Of a DNA stretch of 13,356 bases, positions 6,804 to 13,356 are shown piece by piece. Position numbers and translations under genes: made by a program. This stretch comes from an uncultured bacterium. GTDB lineage: Bacteria; Hydrogenedentota; Hydrogenedentia; Hydrogenedentales; SLHB01. The stretch spans positions 1 to 13,356 of the forward strand of contig CALEZK010000110.1 of NCBI GenBank assembly GCA_937928585.1. The letters are read 5' to 3'. Within the stretch, counting starts at the first letter, position 1; each line of letters opens with the position of its first letter. The notes under the pieces were generated by a model. It ran no database searches and had not been told where the DNA came from. It was given only the letters and a program-made list of their open reading frames with translations.

Positions 6804-8216
6804 CTACACGAACTGGCTTACGACGGCGAGGCCTGTTGCGACGGAGGTGAAGGTGTCGCGTTCGAGGAGTTTCTCAGAACCGAAGCGCTGGGCCAGAAGA
6901 TTGTGCACGGCGGGGATGAGGCTGGTGCCACCGGTCGTAAGCACATAGTCGATCTGCGACGAGTTGACACCGGCTATCTTTTCCGCTTCGTCGATGCTCG
7001 CAAACATATCTTCCAGCGTGTGCTCGATGATGTGGGTGAACTCATCGCGGTCGATCTTTTCCGAGATGCGCAGGGATTCCTTATGGATCTCAAGCATCGC
7101 TTCCATTTCGTAAGACAGCTCTTTTTTCGCCGCTTCCACTTTACGCACAAGGGGATAGCCGAAGTTTCGCTGGATCAAGGTGCGCAGCGCCCGTATCGCT
7201 TCCGGTTGGGTGGAACTTGCCTCGGACGCGATGAGCCAGTTAATGGTTTCTTCAGTGTTCAGTTTGTACAGGTTTTGCCAGTCGATGATCGCGTTGTACA
7301 CATACATGGGCATCGGCAACTGCGAAGGGCCGTAGCGCGATTTGCTGCCGAGGCAGGGGAAAACCTTCGCGCGGATGATTTCCTTATCAATGGCATCGCC
7401 CGCGATCGGCACGCCCGCCACGCCCAGGATCTTGCTCTCGGCAAGGCGTTCGCGCGCGCCGTGACCGCCGCCAAACTCCATGATGCAGATGTCACAGGTA
7501 CCGCCGCCAATATCGACGACCATGAGACGTTGGCGGTTGTCGGTAAGCACCGCATACTCGACGCACGCGGCAACCGGTTCATAGAAAAAGGTGACGTCCT
7601 TGAAACCAACCATGGCCGCCGCGCGGCGCAGGCGCTCCTCGGCAATATCGTCCTCGCCAGGGGTCAGCGAAAAATGCACGGGACGGCCAAACACCGCTGA
7701 CTCGACCGATTCCCCCGCTTCTTCATCCACCGCTTCTTTGATGCGGCGCAGAATCATGGCAGTGAGTTCTTCAATTTGGTACGTTTCGCCGAAGACTTCC
7801 GTGCCTTTGAAATCGCGGAAACGCAGACTGCTCTTCAGCGATTGGAACAAGCGACCCGGCGAGTTCACCTCGACTGTGGCATGCGCGCGCACGGCTTCGC
7901 GTTTCTGCTCGCGGTCATCCCGCGGCCGATAGCCCTCCGATTTATCCGGTTCGGAACCGACGTAGCCTTCGATCTCGATGCCAAGATCGACCTGTTTCAG
8001 GATAACTTCGCGGTCCACGTTGCGGTCAATGAAGGCGTTAGCCGCCGACCGCCCTACCAGCGTCTCCCCATCCCGCGACATATAGAGCAGGGATGGCAGC
8101 GAACGGGGACTGTCATTCTCCGGATCCAGCTCAAGAACCCGAACGCCGTCGTCTGTGGCGACGGCAACGCTGGAGTTTGTAGTGCCGAAGTCAATGCCGC
8201 AATGGAGTTTAGGCAT
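6804..8216 (-). CDS. Hsp70-like ATPase of YegD type (actin-fold nucleotide-binding domain only)
   Basis: A 470-residue protein containing the Hsp70/actin ATPase domain: phosphate-1 loop GIDFGTTNSS (7-16), phosphate-2 loop VVDIGGGTCDI (233-243) and adenosine motif VLTTGGTSLIPAV (425-437). FYEPVAACVEYA (211-222) is the usual connector. There is no C-terminal substrate-binding beta-sandwich or lid; the protein ends with the ATPase fold, as in E. coli YegD (about 450 residues). It is therefore a chaperone-like ATPase of uncertain client rather than DnaK. The start at 8216 is chosen because the protein begins right before the phosphate-1 loop, as expected. The reading frame continues upstream to 8378, but that part crosses hairpins and looks non-coding. 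The Shine-Dalgarno is weak. It is divergent from nrdA and has no co-oriented neighbour. Confidence 0.9.
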   Translation of the reverse strand: MPKLHCGIDFGTTNSSVAVATDDGVRVLELDPENDSPRSLPSLLYMSRDGETLVGRSAANAFIDRNVDREVILKQVDLGIEIEGYVGSEPDKSEGYRPRDDREQKREAVRAHATVEVNSPGRLFQSLKSSLRFRDFKGTEVFGETYQIEELTAMILRRIKEAVDEEAGESVESAVFGRPVHFSLTPGEDDIAEERLRRAAAMVGFKDVTFFYEPVAACVEYAVLTDNRQRLMVVDIGGGTCDICIMEFGGGHGARERLAESKILGVAGVPIAGDAIDKEIIRAKVFPCLGSKSRYGPSQLPMPMYVYNAIIDWQNLYKLNTEETINWLIASEASSTQPEAIRALRTLIQRNFGYPLVRKVEAAKKELSYEMEAMLEIHKESLRISEKIDRDEFTHIIEHTLEDMFASIDEAEKIAGVNSSQIDYVLTTGGTSLIPAVHNLLAQRFGSEKLLERDTFTSVATGLAVVSQFV

Positions 8217-8248
8217 GGCGCAATATCCGTGTTCACTTAATTGAAGGA

Positions 8249-8279
8249 CGCTGCCGGGTCTGGCTCGGACCCGGCAGCG
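8249..8279. promoter_or_regulatory. Perfect 12-bp hairpin upstream of the Hsp70-like gene
   Basis: CGCTGCCGGGTC (8249-8260) pairs perfectly with GACCCGGCAGCG (8268-8279) around a 7-base loop. It lies 33 bases upstream of the Hsp70-like start codon, probably inside its mRNA leader. No T-tract follows on either strand, so it is not a standard terminator. Confidence 0.6.
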
Positions 8280-8297
8280 CCTGTATACACATGGTTC

Positions 8298-8324
8298 AAG
8301 CCACGCGGTATCTGCGCGTGGCTT
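8298..8324. promoter_or_regulatory. Perfect 10-bp hairpin, second of a series
   Basis: AAGCCACGCG (8298-8307) pairs perfectly with CGCGTGGCTT (8315-8324) around a 7-base loop, the same loop length as the neighbouring hairpin 18 bases away. No T-run follows on either strand. No convincing promoter for the Hsp70-like gene was found beside it. Confidence 0.55.
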
Positions 8325-8386
8325 CGATATAAAAAGCCTACCACAAAGCACATGCGTTACACCAGATCCTTTGGGCAATTAGGGGC

Positions 8387-8430
8387 TCGGCTTGGGTAGG
8401 GGCGCAAGCCGAAGGATAGGGGAATCCCCT
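8387..8430. promoter_or_regulatory. Further inverted repeats between the Hsp70-like gene and nrdA
   Basis: TCGGCTTG (8387-8394) and CAAGCCGA (8405-8412) form an 8-bp stem with a 10-base loop. AGGGG (8418-8422) and CCCCT (8426-8430) form a 5-bp stem with a 3-base loop. The rest of 8325-8525 shows no gene and no other clear signal. Confidence 0.35.
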
Positions 8431-8525
8431 TATTCGTCGCTCACGTAGGGCTAACAATTGACGAACGCCAGTCAAATAACGCGCAAAATAGAGTGGAAAG
8501 CCGGAGTTAACTCGAAAACCTCGTA

Positions 8526-8541
8526 CCGCAAAGTTTTGTAT
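8526..8541. promoter_or_regulatory. Second (weaker) NrdR-type box
   Basis: CCGCAAAGTTTTGTAT agrees with the recalled NrdR-box consensus acaCwAtATaTwGtgt at about 10 of 16 positions and keeps the CAA...TTG core. Its centre is exactly 31 bp from the centre of the stronger box. NrdR sites typically come in pairs at about three helical turns, so the spacing supports a weak match. Confidence 0.5.
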
Positions 8542-8568
8542 TGACAGAAGGGGACACCACAGTATATT
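8541..8568 (+). promoter_or_regulatory. Strong sigma70-type promoter of nrdA
   Basis: TTGACA (8541-8546, perfect -35), a 16-base spacer and TATATT (8563-8568, 5/6 to the -10). Transcription would begin near 8575, giving a leader of about 284 bases before the GTG start of nrdA. Both NrdR-type boxes overlap it: the weaker one ends at the -35 and the stronger one covers the -10. Confidence 0.75.
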
Positions 8569-8572
8569 GTGT
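8557..8572. promoter_or_regulatory. NrdR-type box over the nrdA -10 element
   Basis: CCACAGTATATTGTGT matches the recalled NrdR consensus acaCwAtATaTwGtgt at 14 of 16 positions, with the right half perfect. It overlaps the -10 hexamer, so a bound repressor would block RNA polymerase. NrdR is the ATP/dATP-sensing repressor of ribonucleotide reductase genes, which fits the gene downstream. Confidence 0.72.
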
Positions 8573-8587
8573 ACTTCACGCCGCAGA

Positions 8588-8698
8588 GACCAGAAAAACT
8601 GGTCGAAGCAACGCAGGATGGCAGGGGCAGCCTGGACTGGGGGAAGCGGGCCCAGGCAAGCAAGTTATCCTGGTTAACCACGTTCAGTTGAACGAACC
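8588..8698 (+). promoter_or_regulatory. Structured part of the nrdA leader: hairpins and palindromes
   Basis: GACCAG (8588-8593) pairs with CTGGTC (8599-8604) around AAAAA, about 13 bases after the predicted transcription start. GCCTGG (8630-8635) pairs with CCAGGC (8652-8657). Two palindromes then lie side by side: TGGTTAACCA (8671-8680) and CGTTCA-GT-TGAACG (8681-8694), the latter extendable by GGTT (8672-8675) with AACC (8695-8698). I do not recognise a known riboswitch; the B12-box of cobalamin riboswitches was not found. Confidence 0.45.
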
Positions 8699-8737
8699 GT
8701 GTGCGCTAGCCTTGTCTCTTTTTGGGGAGGATGGGTC

Positions 8738-8815
8738 ATGCGTGCGTACGGCGTTTTTTGCGTGCGGAGAAAGCAAAAACGTCGTGGGACAGTCGCGAAT
8801 CTGGGTGGCGGGTAG
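8738..8815 (+). CDS. Possible 25-residue leader peptide upstream of nrdA
   Basis: An ATG at 8738 with a strong Shine-Dalgarno (GGGGAGG, 8724-8730) seven bases upstream opens a 25-codon frame ending in TAG at 8813-8815, 43 bases before the nrdA start. The peptide is basic in the middle (RRKQKRR, residues 10-16). Its frame contains a bulged stem formed by 8750-8761 and 8773-8783 (GCGTTTTTTGC with GCAAAAACG). It may be a regulatory leader ORF or a chance frame; the well-placed Shine-Dalgarno is the only evidence of translation. Confidence 0.35.
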   Translation: MRAYGVFCVRRKQKRRGTVANLGGG

Positions 8816-8844
8816 AGCGGAAGATCTTGAGAAGAGTTGCGGAA

Positions 8845-8849
8845 GGAGG
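8845..8849 (+). promoter_or_regulatory. Ribosome binding site that decides the GTG start of nrdA
   Basis: GGAGG, inside GGAAGGAGGG (8841-8850), lies nine bases before the GTG at 8859. No comparable site precedes the in-frame ATG at 8883, and the frame further upstream runs through the promoter. Confidence 0.75.
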
Positions 8850-8858
8850 GTGACGGTA

Positions 8859-11696
8859 GTGATTGAGGCGAAGCCAGCCCAGATGGTGACCAAGCGAGAC
8901 GGCAGAACAGCGACCTTTGATGGGGAGCGGATTCTTCGCGCAATCGAGAAGGCGTTCAAGGCCGATCTTGCGCTTGAGCCGGATGTCGCGTTGGACGAAG
9001 TAACGGTCGTGCGCGCGCGCGAGATTTCAGATGCGGTGATCAATGAAGTGATTAACCGCAGCGCGGGCGGAGAGCAACTGGAAGTCGAGTCGATTCAGGA
9101 CGCCGTCGAGCGGCACCTGATGAAGGCGGGCTACTACACGGTTGCGCGGCGTTACATCGTCTACCGCGAAGACCGCAAGAAAGCGCGCGCGCTGCGCGGC
9201 GACACGACGCTCGGCGGCTTGCCGCAGGCGGAACTGCATGTAACCGCGCTCGACGGTTCGCGCGAGCGCTTGCAGCCCAACCGCATTCGGCGGAAACTGA
9301 TCGAGGCTTCACAAGGATACGAAGAGCTTGTCGCCGTCGAGCAGATGAACGAAGAAGTGATTCAGACGCTGTACGACGGAATTTCGCCGAGCGAGATTGC
9401 CAAGGCGTGCATCTTCGCCGCGAAGGCGCGGATCGAACGCGACCCCGCGTACACGTATGTTGCGGCGCGACTGCTGTTGAATGTCATCTACTCAGAAGTG
9501 CTGCCGGGCGGCGTGGAAGTGGGATCAATTGAGGCCGTGCACCGCTCGCACTTCAAGCATTACCTTGCCGAAGGCGTGCGGTTGGAGCGGCTGAGCCCCG
9601 ATCTGCTCGAATATGATCTCGACCGCATATCGGAAGCGCTCGATCTCGAACGCGATTTGCAGTTCACTTATATGGGCCTGCAGACGCTCTACGATCGCTA
9701 TCTCATTCACGATCGCAGCCGTCGCATCGAAACGCCGCAATACTTCTGGATGCGCGTTGCCATGGGGTTGGCCATGAACGAAGGCGTGAACCGCGAAGAG
9801 CGCGCGATTGCCTTCTACGAAGTCATGTCGCGGTTCCTGTTCACGTCCAGCACGCCGACGTTGTTTAACGCCGGCACGCTGCACCCGCAATTGAGCTCCT
9901 GCTACCTTTCGACGATCGAAGACGATCTGGAGCACATCTTCAAAGTCATTTCCGACGACGCGCGCCTTTCCAAGTGGGCTGGCGGCCTCGGCAACGATTG
10001 GACCAACGTGCGCGCGACCGGCGGATACATCAAAGGCACGAACGGTCAAAGCCAGGGCGTGATACCGTTCCTGAAAGTCGCGAATGATACCGCCGTAGCC
10101 GTAAATCAGGGCGGCAAGCGCAAAGGCGCGATGTGCGCGTACATCGAAACCTGGCACATGGACATCGAGGATTTCCTCGAACTGCGAAAGAACACCGGCG
10201 ATGAACGCCGCCGCACGCACGACATGCATACGGCGAACTGGATCCCGGACTTGTTCATGAAGCGCGTGGCAAGCGAGAGCCATTGGACGCTGTTCAACCC
10301 GTACGAAACGCCGGACCTGCACCATCTCTATGGCGAGGCCTTCGAGAAGCGCTACACCGAGTACGAGGAGATGGCCGCGCGTGGCGCCATAAAGCAGCAC
10401 AAGCGCGTTGAAGCGATGGTGCTCTGGCGCAAGATGCTCTCGATGCTATTCGAGACAGGCCACCCGTGGATTACGTTCAAAGACCCGTCCAACATACGCT
10501 CGCCGCAGGACCATGCAGGCGTAGTGCACTGTTCGAACCTGTGCACGGAGATTTTGCTGAACACGTCGAAAGACGAGACAGCCGTGTGCAACCTCGGTTC
10601 GATCAACCTCGGCGCGCACACGACGAAAGACGGCCTGGACGAAGAGTTGCTTGCGAACACGGTGCGTACCGCCGTGCGGATGCTCGACAACGTGATCGAC
10701 ATCAACTACTACCCGACGCCCGAGGCGCGCAATGCGAACATGAAGCACCGCCCCATTGGGCTTGGCATCATGGGTTTTCAGGATGCCTTGTACAATCAGG
10801 ACATCAGCTACGCGAGCCAGGCCGCGGTCGAATTCGCGGATCGCAGCATGGAAATGATCTCGTACTACGCGATTCTGGCTTCAACGGAGCTTGCGGCAGA
10901 GCGGGGGCAGTATCCAAGTTATCAAGGCTCAAAATGGAGCCGCGGCTTGCTGCCGATAGACACCATCGCGCTACTTGCACAAGAACGGGGCGGCCACATT
11001 GATGTCGATACATCGTCCACGATGGATTGGTCTGTGGTGCGCGCGTCGCTGAAGAAAAACGGCATGCGCAACAGCAACACGATGGCGATCGCGCCGACGG
11101 CGACCATTTCCAACATCACCGGCGTCACGCAATCGATCGAACCGATGTACAAACACCTTTTCGCCAAGTCGAACCTCAGCGGCGAGTTTACGTGGGTGAA
11201 CACGTACCTTGTGGATGATTTGAAGGCGCTCGGGCTTTGGGACGCCGAAATGGTCGAAGACTTGAAGTATTTCGACGGATGCCTCGCGGAGATCGAGCGA
11301 ATCCCGGACCACTTGCGCGCGAAATACGTAACGGCGTTTGAGATGGACTCTTCGTGGCTGATCGAATGCGCGAGCCGTCGCCAGAAGTGGATCGACATGG
11401 GTCAATCGCTCAATCTCTACCTGGCCACGCCCAGCGGAAAGAAACTGAACGACATGTACATGTTCGCGTGGCGCAAGGGGCTGAAGACGACATACTACTT
11501 GCGCAGCCTCGGCGCGACCCAGGTCGAAAAATCCACGCTCGACATCAACAAACGCGGTATTCAACCGCGCTGGATGAAGAACAAGTCGGCTTCGTCAAAT
11601 ATCACCGTGCAGCGCGACGACAACGATGCGCCGGCGGCAGCTCCAGTGCCCAAGGCGTGCAGCATCACGGATCCCGATTGCGAGGCGTGTCAGTAG
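8859..11696 (+). CDS. nrdA: Class I ribonucleoside-diphosphate reductase, alpha subunit, with two N-terminal ATP-cones
   Basis: A 945-residue large subunit that reduces ribonucleoside diphosphates to deoxyribonucleotides with a radical supplied by NrdB. A first ATP-cone starts at VTKRDGRTATFDGERI (10-25); a second starts near residue 126 (ELHVTALDG...RIRRKLIEA). The catalytic barrel follows from about 280. Visible active-site residues are Cys348 (SSCYLST), Asn560-Cys562-Glu564 (SNLCTE), Cys577 (AVCNLGSINL), and the radical-relay tyrosines Tyr879-Tyr880 (TTYYLRS) that mark class I. The tail ends CEACQ, with Cys941 and Cys944 as the shuttle pair re-reduced by thioredoxin/glutaredoxin. The length and double ATP-cone resemble the long alpha subunits of chlamydia-like bacteria. 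The GTG start is set by the GGAGG at 8845-8849. NrdR-type boxes upstream indicate repression when dATP is high. No nrdB is adjacent. Confidence 0.96.
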   Translation: MIEAKPAQMVTKRDGRTATFDGERILRAIEKAFKADLALEPDVALDEVTVVRAREISDAVINEVINRSAGGEQLEVESIQDAVERHLMKAGYYTVARRYIVYREDRKKARALRGDTTLGGLPQAELHVTALDGSRERLQPNRIRRKLIEASQGYEELVAVEQMNEEVIQTLYDGISPSEIAKACIFAAKARIERDPAYTYVAARLLLNVIYSEVLPGGVEVGSIEAVHRSHFKHYLAEGVRLERLSPDLLEYDLDRISEALDLERDLQFTYMGLQTLYDRYLIHDRSRRIETPQYFWMRVAMGLAMNEGVNREERAIAFYEVMSRFLFTSSTPTLFNAGTLHPQLSSCYLSTIEDDLEHIFKVISDDARLSKWAGGLGNDWTNVRATGGYIKGTNGQSQGVIPFLKVANDTAVAVNQGGKRKGAMCAYIETWHMDIEDFLELRKNTGDERRRTHDMHTANWIPDLFMKRVASESHWTLFNPYETPDLHHLYGEAFEKRYTEYEEMAARGAIKQHKRVEAMVLWRKMLSMLFETGHPWITFKDPSNIRSPQDHAGVVHCSNLCTEILLNTSKDETAVCNLGSINLGAHTTKDGLDEELLANTVRTAVRMLDNVIDINYYPTPEARNANMKHRPIGLGIMGFQDALYNQDISYASQAAVEFADRSMEMISYYAILASTELAAERGQYPSYQGSKWSRGLLPIDTIALLAQERGGHIDVDTSSTMDWSVVRASLKKNGMRNSNTMAIAPTATISNITGVTQSIEPMYKHLFAKSNLSGEFTWVNTYLVDDLKALGLWDAEMVEDLKYFDGCLAEIERIPDHLRAKYVTAFEMDSSWLIECASRRQKWIDMGQSLNLYLATPSGKKLNDMYMFAWRKGLKTTYYLRSLGATQVEKSTLDINKRGIQPRWMKNKSASSNITVQRDDNDAPAAAPVPKACSITDPDCEACQ

Positions 11697-11721
11697 GCTT
11701 TCAGTTTTAGGAGAGGCGAGC

Positions 11722-12177
11722 ATGAAGTACATTGGACGTATCGCCGCGGCGGTTTGCCTTGTGGCAATGGCGTTGATGCAGACTGCTTGTCCTCAAGGCC
11801 TTCAGCGCTTTACGGTTCGCGTGGTGAATGATAGTGAAGACTTGTACATGACCAGTCTTTCGCTGGGGAAGCTTCAAGGTCAAAATCTGACGATTGTTTC
11901 CGAGAATTTGCTGCGCGACGATGTGGACCCGGCGAATGAGACGGAGTTCCGCGTGTTGTTGTCGCTGGCAGACGAGCCGAACGCAAACAGCTTCGCCTAT
12001 ATCCTGGAAGACTTGAATGGATTCCTGATAACCCAAGATGCGGTGTTGTCGGAAGGTTTCGCGGATGACGTCACCTATACTTTGACGATCACGGGTGAGG
12101 CGAGCGGTCCTTATCAGGTTGACTTCGAGCGGGTAGAGGTCGCCAAGAGCGAATCAGAGGAAGCGTTCGCGTCCTAG
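11722..12177 (+). CDS. Small predicted lipoprotein, first of a tandem family
   Basis: A 151-residue protein with a short positive N-terminus, hydrophobic segment 8-20 and Cys23 in QTAC, giving a lipoprotein-like signal (the -3 residue is Gln, so the lipobox is imperfect). After the Cys comes Pro, then LQRFTVRVVND (27-37), matching the CP....FT[IV].[IV].N pattern of the genes that follow. The rest is beta-rich and acidic (TEFRVLLSLADE, 74-85) with no known domain. AGGAG at 11709-11713 precedes the ATG. It begins 25 bases after the nrdA stop with no visible terminator, so it may be read from the nrdA transcript. Function unknown; probably membrane-anchored in the envelope. Confidence 0.82.
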   Translation: MKYIGRIAAAVCLVAMALMQTACPQGLQRFTVRVVNDSEDLYMTSLSLGKLQGQNLTIVSENLLRDDVDPANETEFRVLLSLADEPNANSFAYILEDLNGFLITQDAVLSEGFADDVTYTLTITGEASGPYQVDFERVEVAKSESEEAFAS

Positions 12178-12244
12178 CGGTAAGAAAAGATTATGTGACG
12201 AGCGCAAGGCTAGTTGCGATCGTGATTTGATAGAGGTAGAGGCG

Positions 12245-12664
12245 ATGCAGTACTTACGAAAAGCAATGATGTTCATCGTCGTGGCGGGTCTCGCGGTCTC
12301 TTTCACCGGATGCCCGCTCCTGAACAGTTTTACGATCCAAATCGACAACCTTGGCAATAACATCGCCGTCACGGTTGTGCGCCTGGTGAATTTCGAGGCG
12401 GACGAGAACGTGACCGATAACATCCTGCCCGTCGATGTAGGACCCGGCGTCACGCGCCGCGTGGTCGTAACGATGGATGACGCGGGCGACGCCAATGCAC
12501 TGAAGATTCGCGTGGAAAGCACGAACCCGCAGCAGCCGCTCAGCTTTACGGTGACGCGCGTCGTGGAGGGCGGACTTGCCGCGGGTAAGACGGTATATGT
12601 CACCGTCGAAGGTAGTCCGACGCAGAGCGTGAGCGTACAGGTCGACGCGGAAGATGAAGCGTAA
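12245..12664 (+). CDS. Small predicted lipoprotein, second of a tandem family
   Basis: A 139-residue protein with hydrophobic segment 8-20 and lipobox-like FTGC (20-23), Cys23 followed by PLLNSFTIQIDN. The mature part is beta-rich and contains GPGVTRRVVV (66-75) followed by DDAGDA (78-83). This matches KPGESRRIV...NAGEA in the next gene and supports common ancestry. The ATG at 12245 is chosen for its Shine-Dalgarno-like GAGGTAGAGG and because it leaves a proper signal peptide; a TTG at 12227 in the same frame is less likely. It lies 67 bases after the preceding lipoprotein and 34 before the next. No known domain is recognised. Confidence 0.82.
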   Translation: MQYLRKAMMFIVVAGLAVSFTGCPLLNSFTIQIDNLGNNIAVTVVRLVNFEADENVTDNILPVDVGPGVTRRVVVTMDDAGDANALKIRVESTNPQQPLSFTVTRVVEGGLAAGKTVYVTVEGSPTQSVSVQVDAEDEA

Positions 12665-12698
12665 CTCGTATTCAGGTCGACCGGGGAAGGGAGGCATT

Positions 12699-13094
12699 AT
12701 GAGACATGTTGGCGGGGCATTAATGGCCTGTCTCCTCCTTTTGGCGCCGGGTTGCCCGTTATCGCAATCGTTCACGATCGTCATTACCAACGATACAGAC
12801 CTTGTCGAAATAACTCGCGTCTATCTTGTAAGCGAAGACCTGCAGGAGCAGATAACGCAGAGCATCGTGTTTTTTCCCGTGAAGCCGGGTGAAAGCCGGC
12901 GGATCGTCGCGTACTTCAGCAACGCGGGCGAAGCAGGCGGGATCGGCGTTGAACATCGCGAGCTCGAAAGCGGGGAAGAAGGTTCGGTTACGGGTCCAAT
13001 CGATTCCGGTTTTGACGCTGGCGATGAATTTGAAGTGACCGCCCGGGAAGTGAAAGAGGGCATTCTCGATTACGTAATTCGGGAAGTCGACTGA
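12699..13094 (+). CDS. Small predicted lipoprotein, third of a tandem family
   Basis: A 131-residue protein with hydrophobic segment 7-16 and Cys19 in APGC, followed by PLSQSFTIVITND (20-32). The mature part is acidic and beta-rich. KPGESRRIV (62-70) and NAGEA (75-79) align with the previous gene. The ATG at 12699 has GGGAGG four bases upstream, a tight spacing. Another ATG in frame at 12654 overlaps the previous stop but would add a charged extension before the signal peptide, so it is not preferred. Function unknown. Confidence 0.82.
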   Translation: MRHVGGALMACLLLLAPGCPLSQSFTIVITNDTDLVEITRVYLVSEDLQEQITQSIVFFPVKPGESRRIVAYFSNAGEAGGIGVEHRELESGEEGSVTGPIDSGFDAGDEFEVTAREVKEGILDYVIREVD

Positions 13095-13114
13095 AAGTCG
13101 CGAGGAGAAGGGCG

Positions 13115-13356
13115 ATGAAATGGCGCGCGTGGACTTTGTTCGCCGCACTGCTTGTGTGTTCATTTTGCGCGTGCCCCAATTCGCGGCAGACTTACACGAT
13201 ACAAAGTATAAAGTTGAGTTTCACAATTGGAACGATAGGTCCGGTGGGCGAGGCAATCACAGAGGGCCAACCCTTTGAAACGGAAATGACAGTTTATATG
13301 ACGATGGCCAATGGCGAGATTACAAATAATCTTCAATTCGCCGATCTGAACATCGT
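13115..13356 (+). CDS. Small predicted lipoprotein, fourth of a tandem family, cut by the window end
   Basis: The first 80 residues of a protein running off the window. It has a signal peptide with hydrophobic core 6-17 and Cys20 in FCAC, followed by PNSRQTYTIQS (21-31). This repeats the Cys-Pro-then-[FY]T[IV] start of the three preceding genes, although the later sequence is more diverged (FETEMTVYMTMANGE, about 54-68, recalls TEFRVLLSLAD of the first). GAGGAG lies about seven to eight bases before the ATG. It starts 20 bases after the preceding stop, so the genes form one operon. The C-terminus and length are unknown. Confidence 0.75.
   Translation, partial: MKWRAWTLFAALLVCSFCACPNSRQTYTIQSIKLSFTIGTIGPVGEAITEGQPFETEMTVYMTMANGEITNNLQFADLNI

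Noticed and set aside
6750..7700. 316-codon plus-strand open frame opposite the Hsp70-like gene
   Set aside because: It lies antisense to a protein with intact ATPase motifs and matches no family pattern.
8217..8378. Upstream extension of the Hsp70-like protein by 54 residues
   Set aside because: The extension crosses the two perfect hairpins and is not Hsp70-like, whereas the ATG at 8216 places the phosphate-1 loop at the expected distance from the N-terminus.
8541..8858. In-frame N-terminal extension of about 106 residues on nrdA
   Set aside because: Its first codon is the TTG of the -35 element and it runs through the NrdR boxes and leader hairpins. The GGAGG before GTG 8859 and the ATP-cone start right after it give the natural beginning.
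8573..8858. Adenosylcobalamin riboswitch in the nrdA leader
   Set aside because: The enzyme is class I, not the B12-dependent class II, and neither the B12-box nor the GCCACTG-like core was found.
9525..10400. 291-codon minus-strand open frame inside nrdA
   Set aside because: It is antisense to conserved nrdA sequence including the active-site Cys348; typical shadow of high third-position G+C.

Overview
The window reads as a bacterial chromosome segment of moderately high G+C with a Gram-negative cell plan: there is an outer-membrane beta-barrel of PagL type, several lipoprotein signal peptides and a secreted carbohydrate-type protein. The combination (class I ribonucleotide reductase with two ATP-cones, fused sugar-nucleotide enzymes, degenerate secreted glycosidase-like protein, many small lipoproteins of unknown family) suggests a poorly cultured lineage of the PVC/Hydrogenedentota kind. 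That placement is an impression from gene style, not something the sequence proves. There are no rRNA or tRNA genes, no CRISPR array and no recognisable insertion sequence.

Layout. (1) 88-1427, minus strand: a two-gene operon with a GTGA overlap, coding for a coiled-coil protein with a C-terminal MshEN-type (GspE N-terminal, c-di-GMP-binding type) domain and a single-pass small membrane protein. (2) 1572-3419, plus strand: a secreted protein shaped like a GH36/GH27 alpha-galactosidase but without the catalytic nucleophile. (3) 3434-4021, minus strand, convergent with it: a PagL-like lipid A deacylase family barrel. (4) 4197-6380, plus strand: one polypeptide joining an extended SDR sugar-nucleotide epimerase/dehydratase to a DegT/ArnB-type PLP aminotransferase. 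(5) 6381-6803: non-coding, with degenerate tandem duplications and CTTCGTG-type repeats. (6) 6804-8216, minus strand: a short Hsp70-like ATPase of the YegD type, with perfect hairpins upstream. (7) 8217-8858: a 642-base intergenic and leader region with a near-consensus promoter, two NrdR-type boxes 31 bp apart, several potential RNA hairpins and a possible 25-codon leader ORF. (8) 8859-11696, plus strand: class I nrdA, started from GTG behind a strong Shine-Dalgarno. (9) 11722 to the window end: four consecutive small lipoprotein genes that look like diverged tandem paralogues.

How the genes work together. Items 2-4 may all concern the cell envelope or glycans, but they are separate transcription units. 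nrdA is the clearest case of local regulation: the NrdR boxes cover the -35/-10 region. No nrdB follows. The lipoproteins begin 25 bases after the nrdA stop and may share its transcript.

The strongest candidates for something undescribed are the tandem Cys-Pro lipoprotein family, the apparent GH36 pseudo-enzyme, the SDR-aminotransferase fusion, the MshEN coiled-coil protein with its membrane partner, and the structured nrdA leader.
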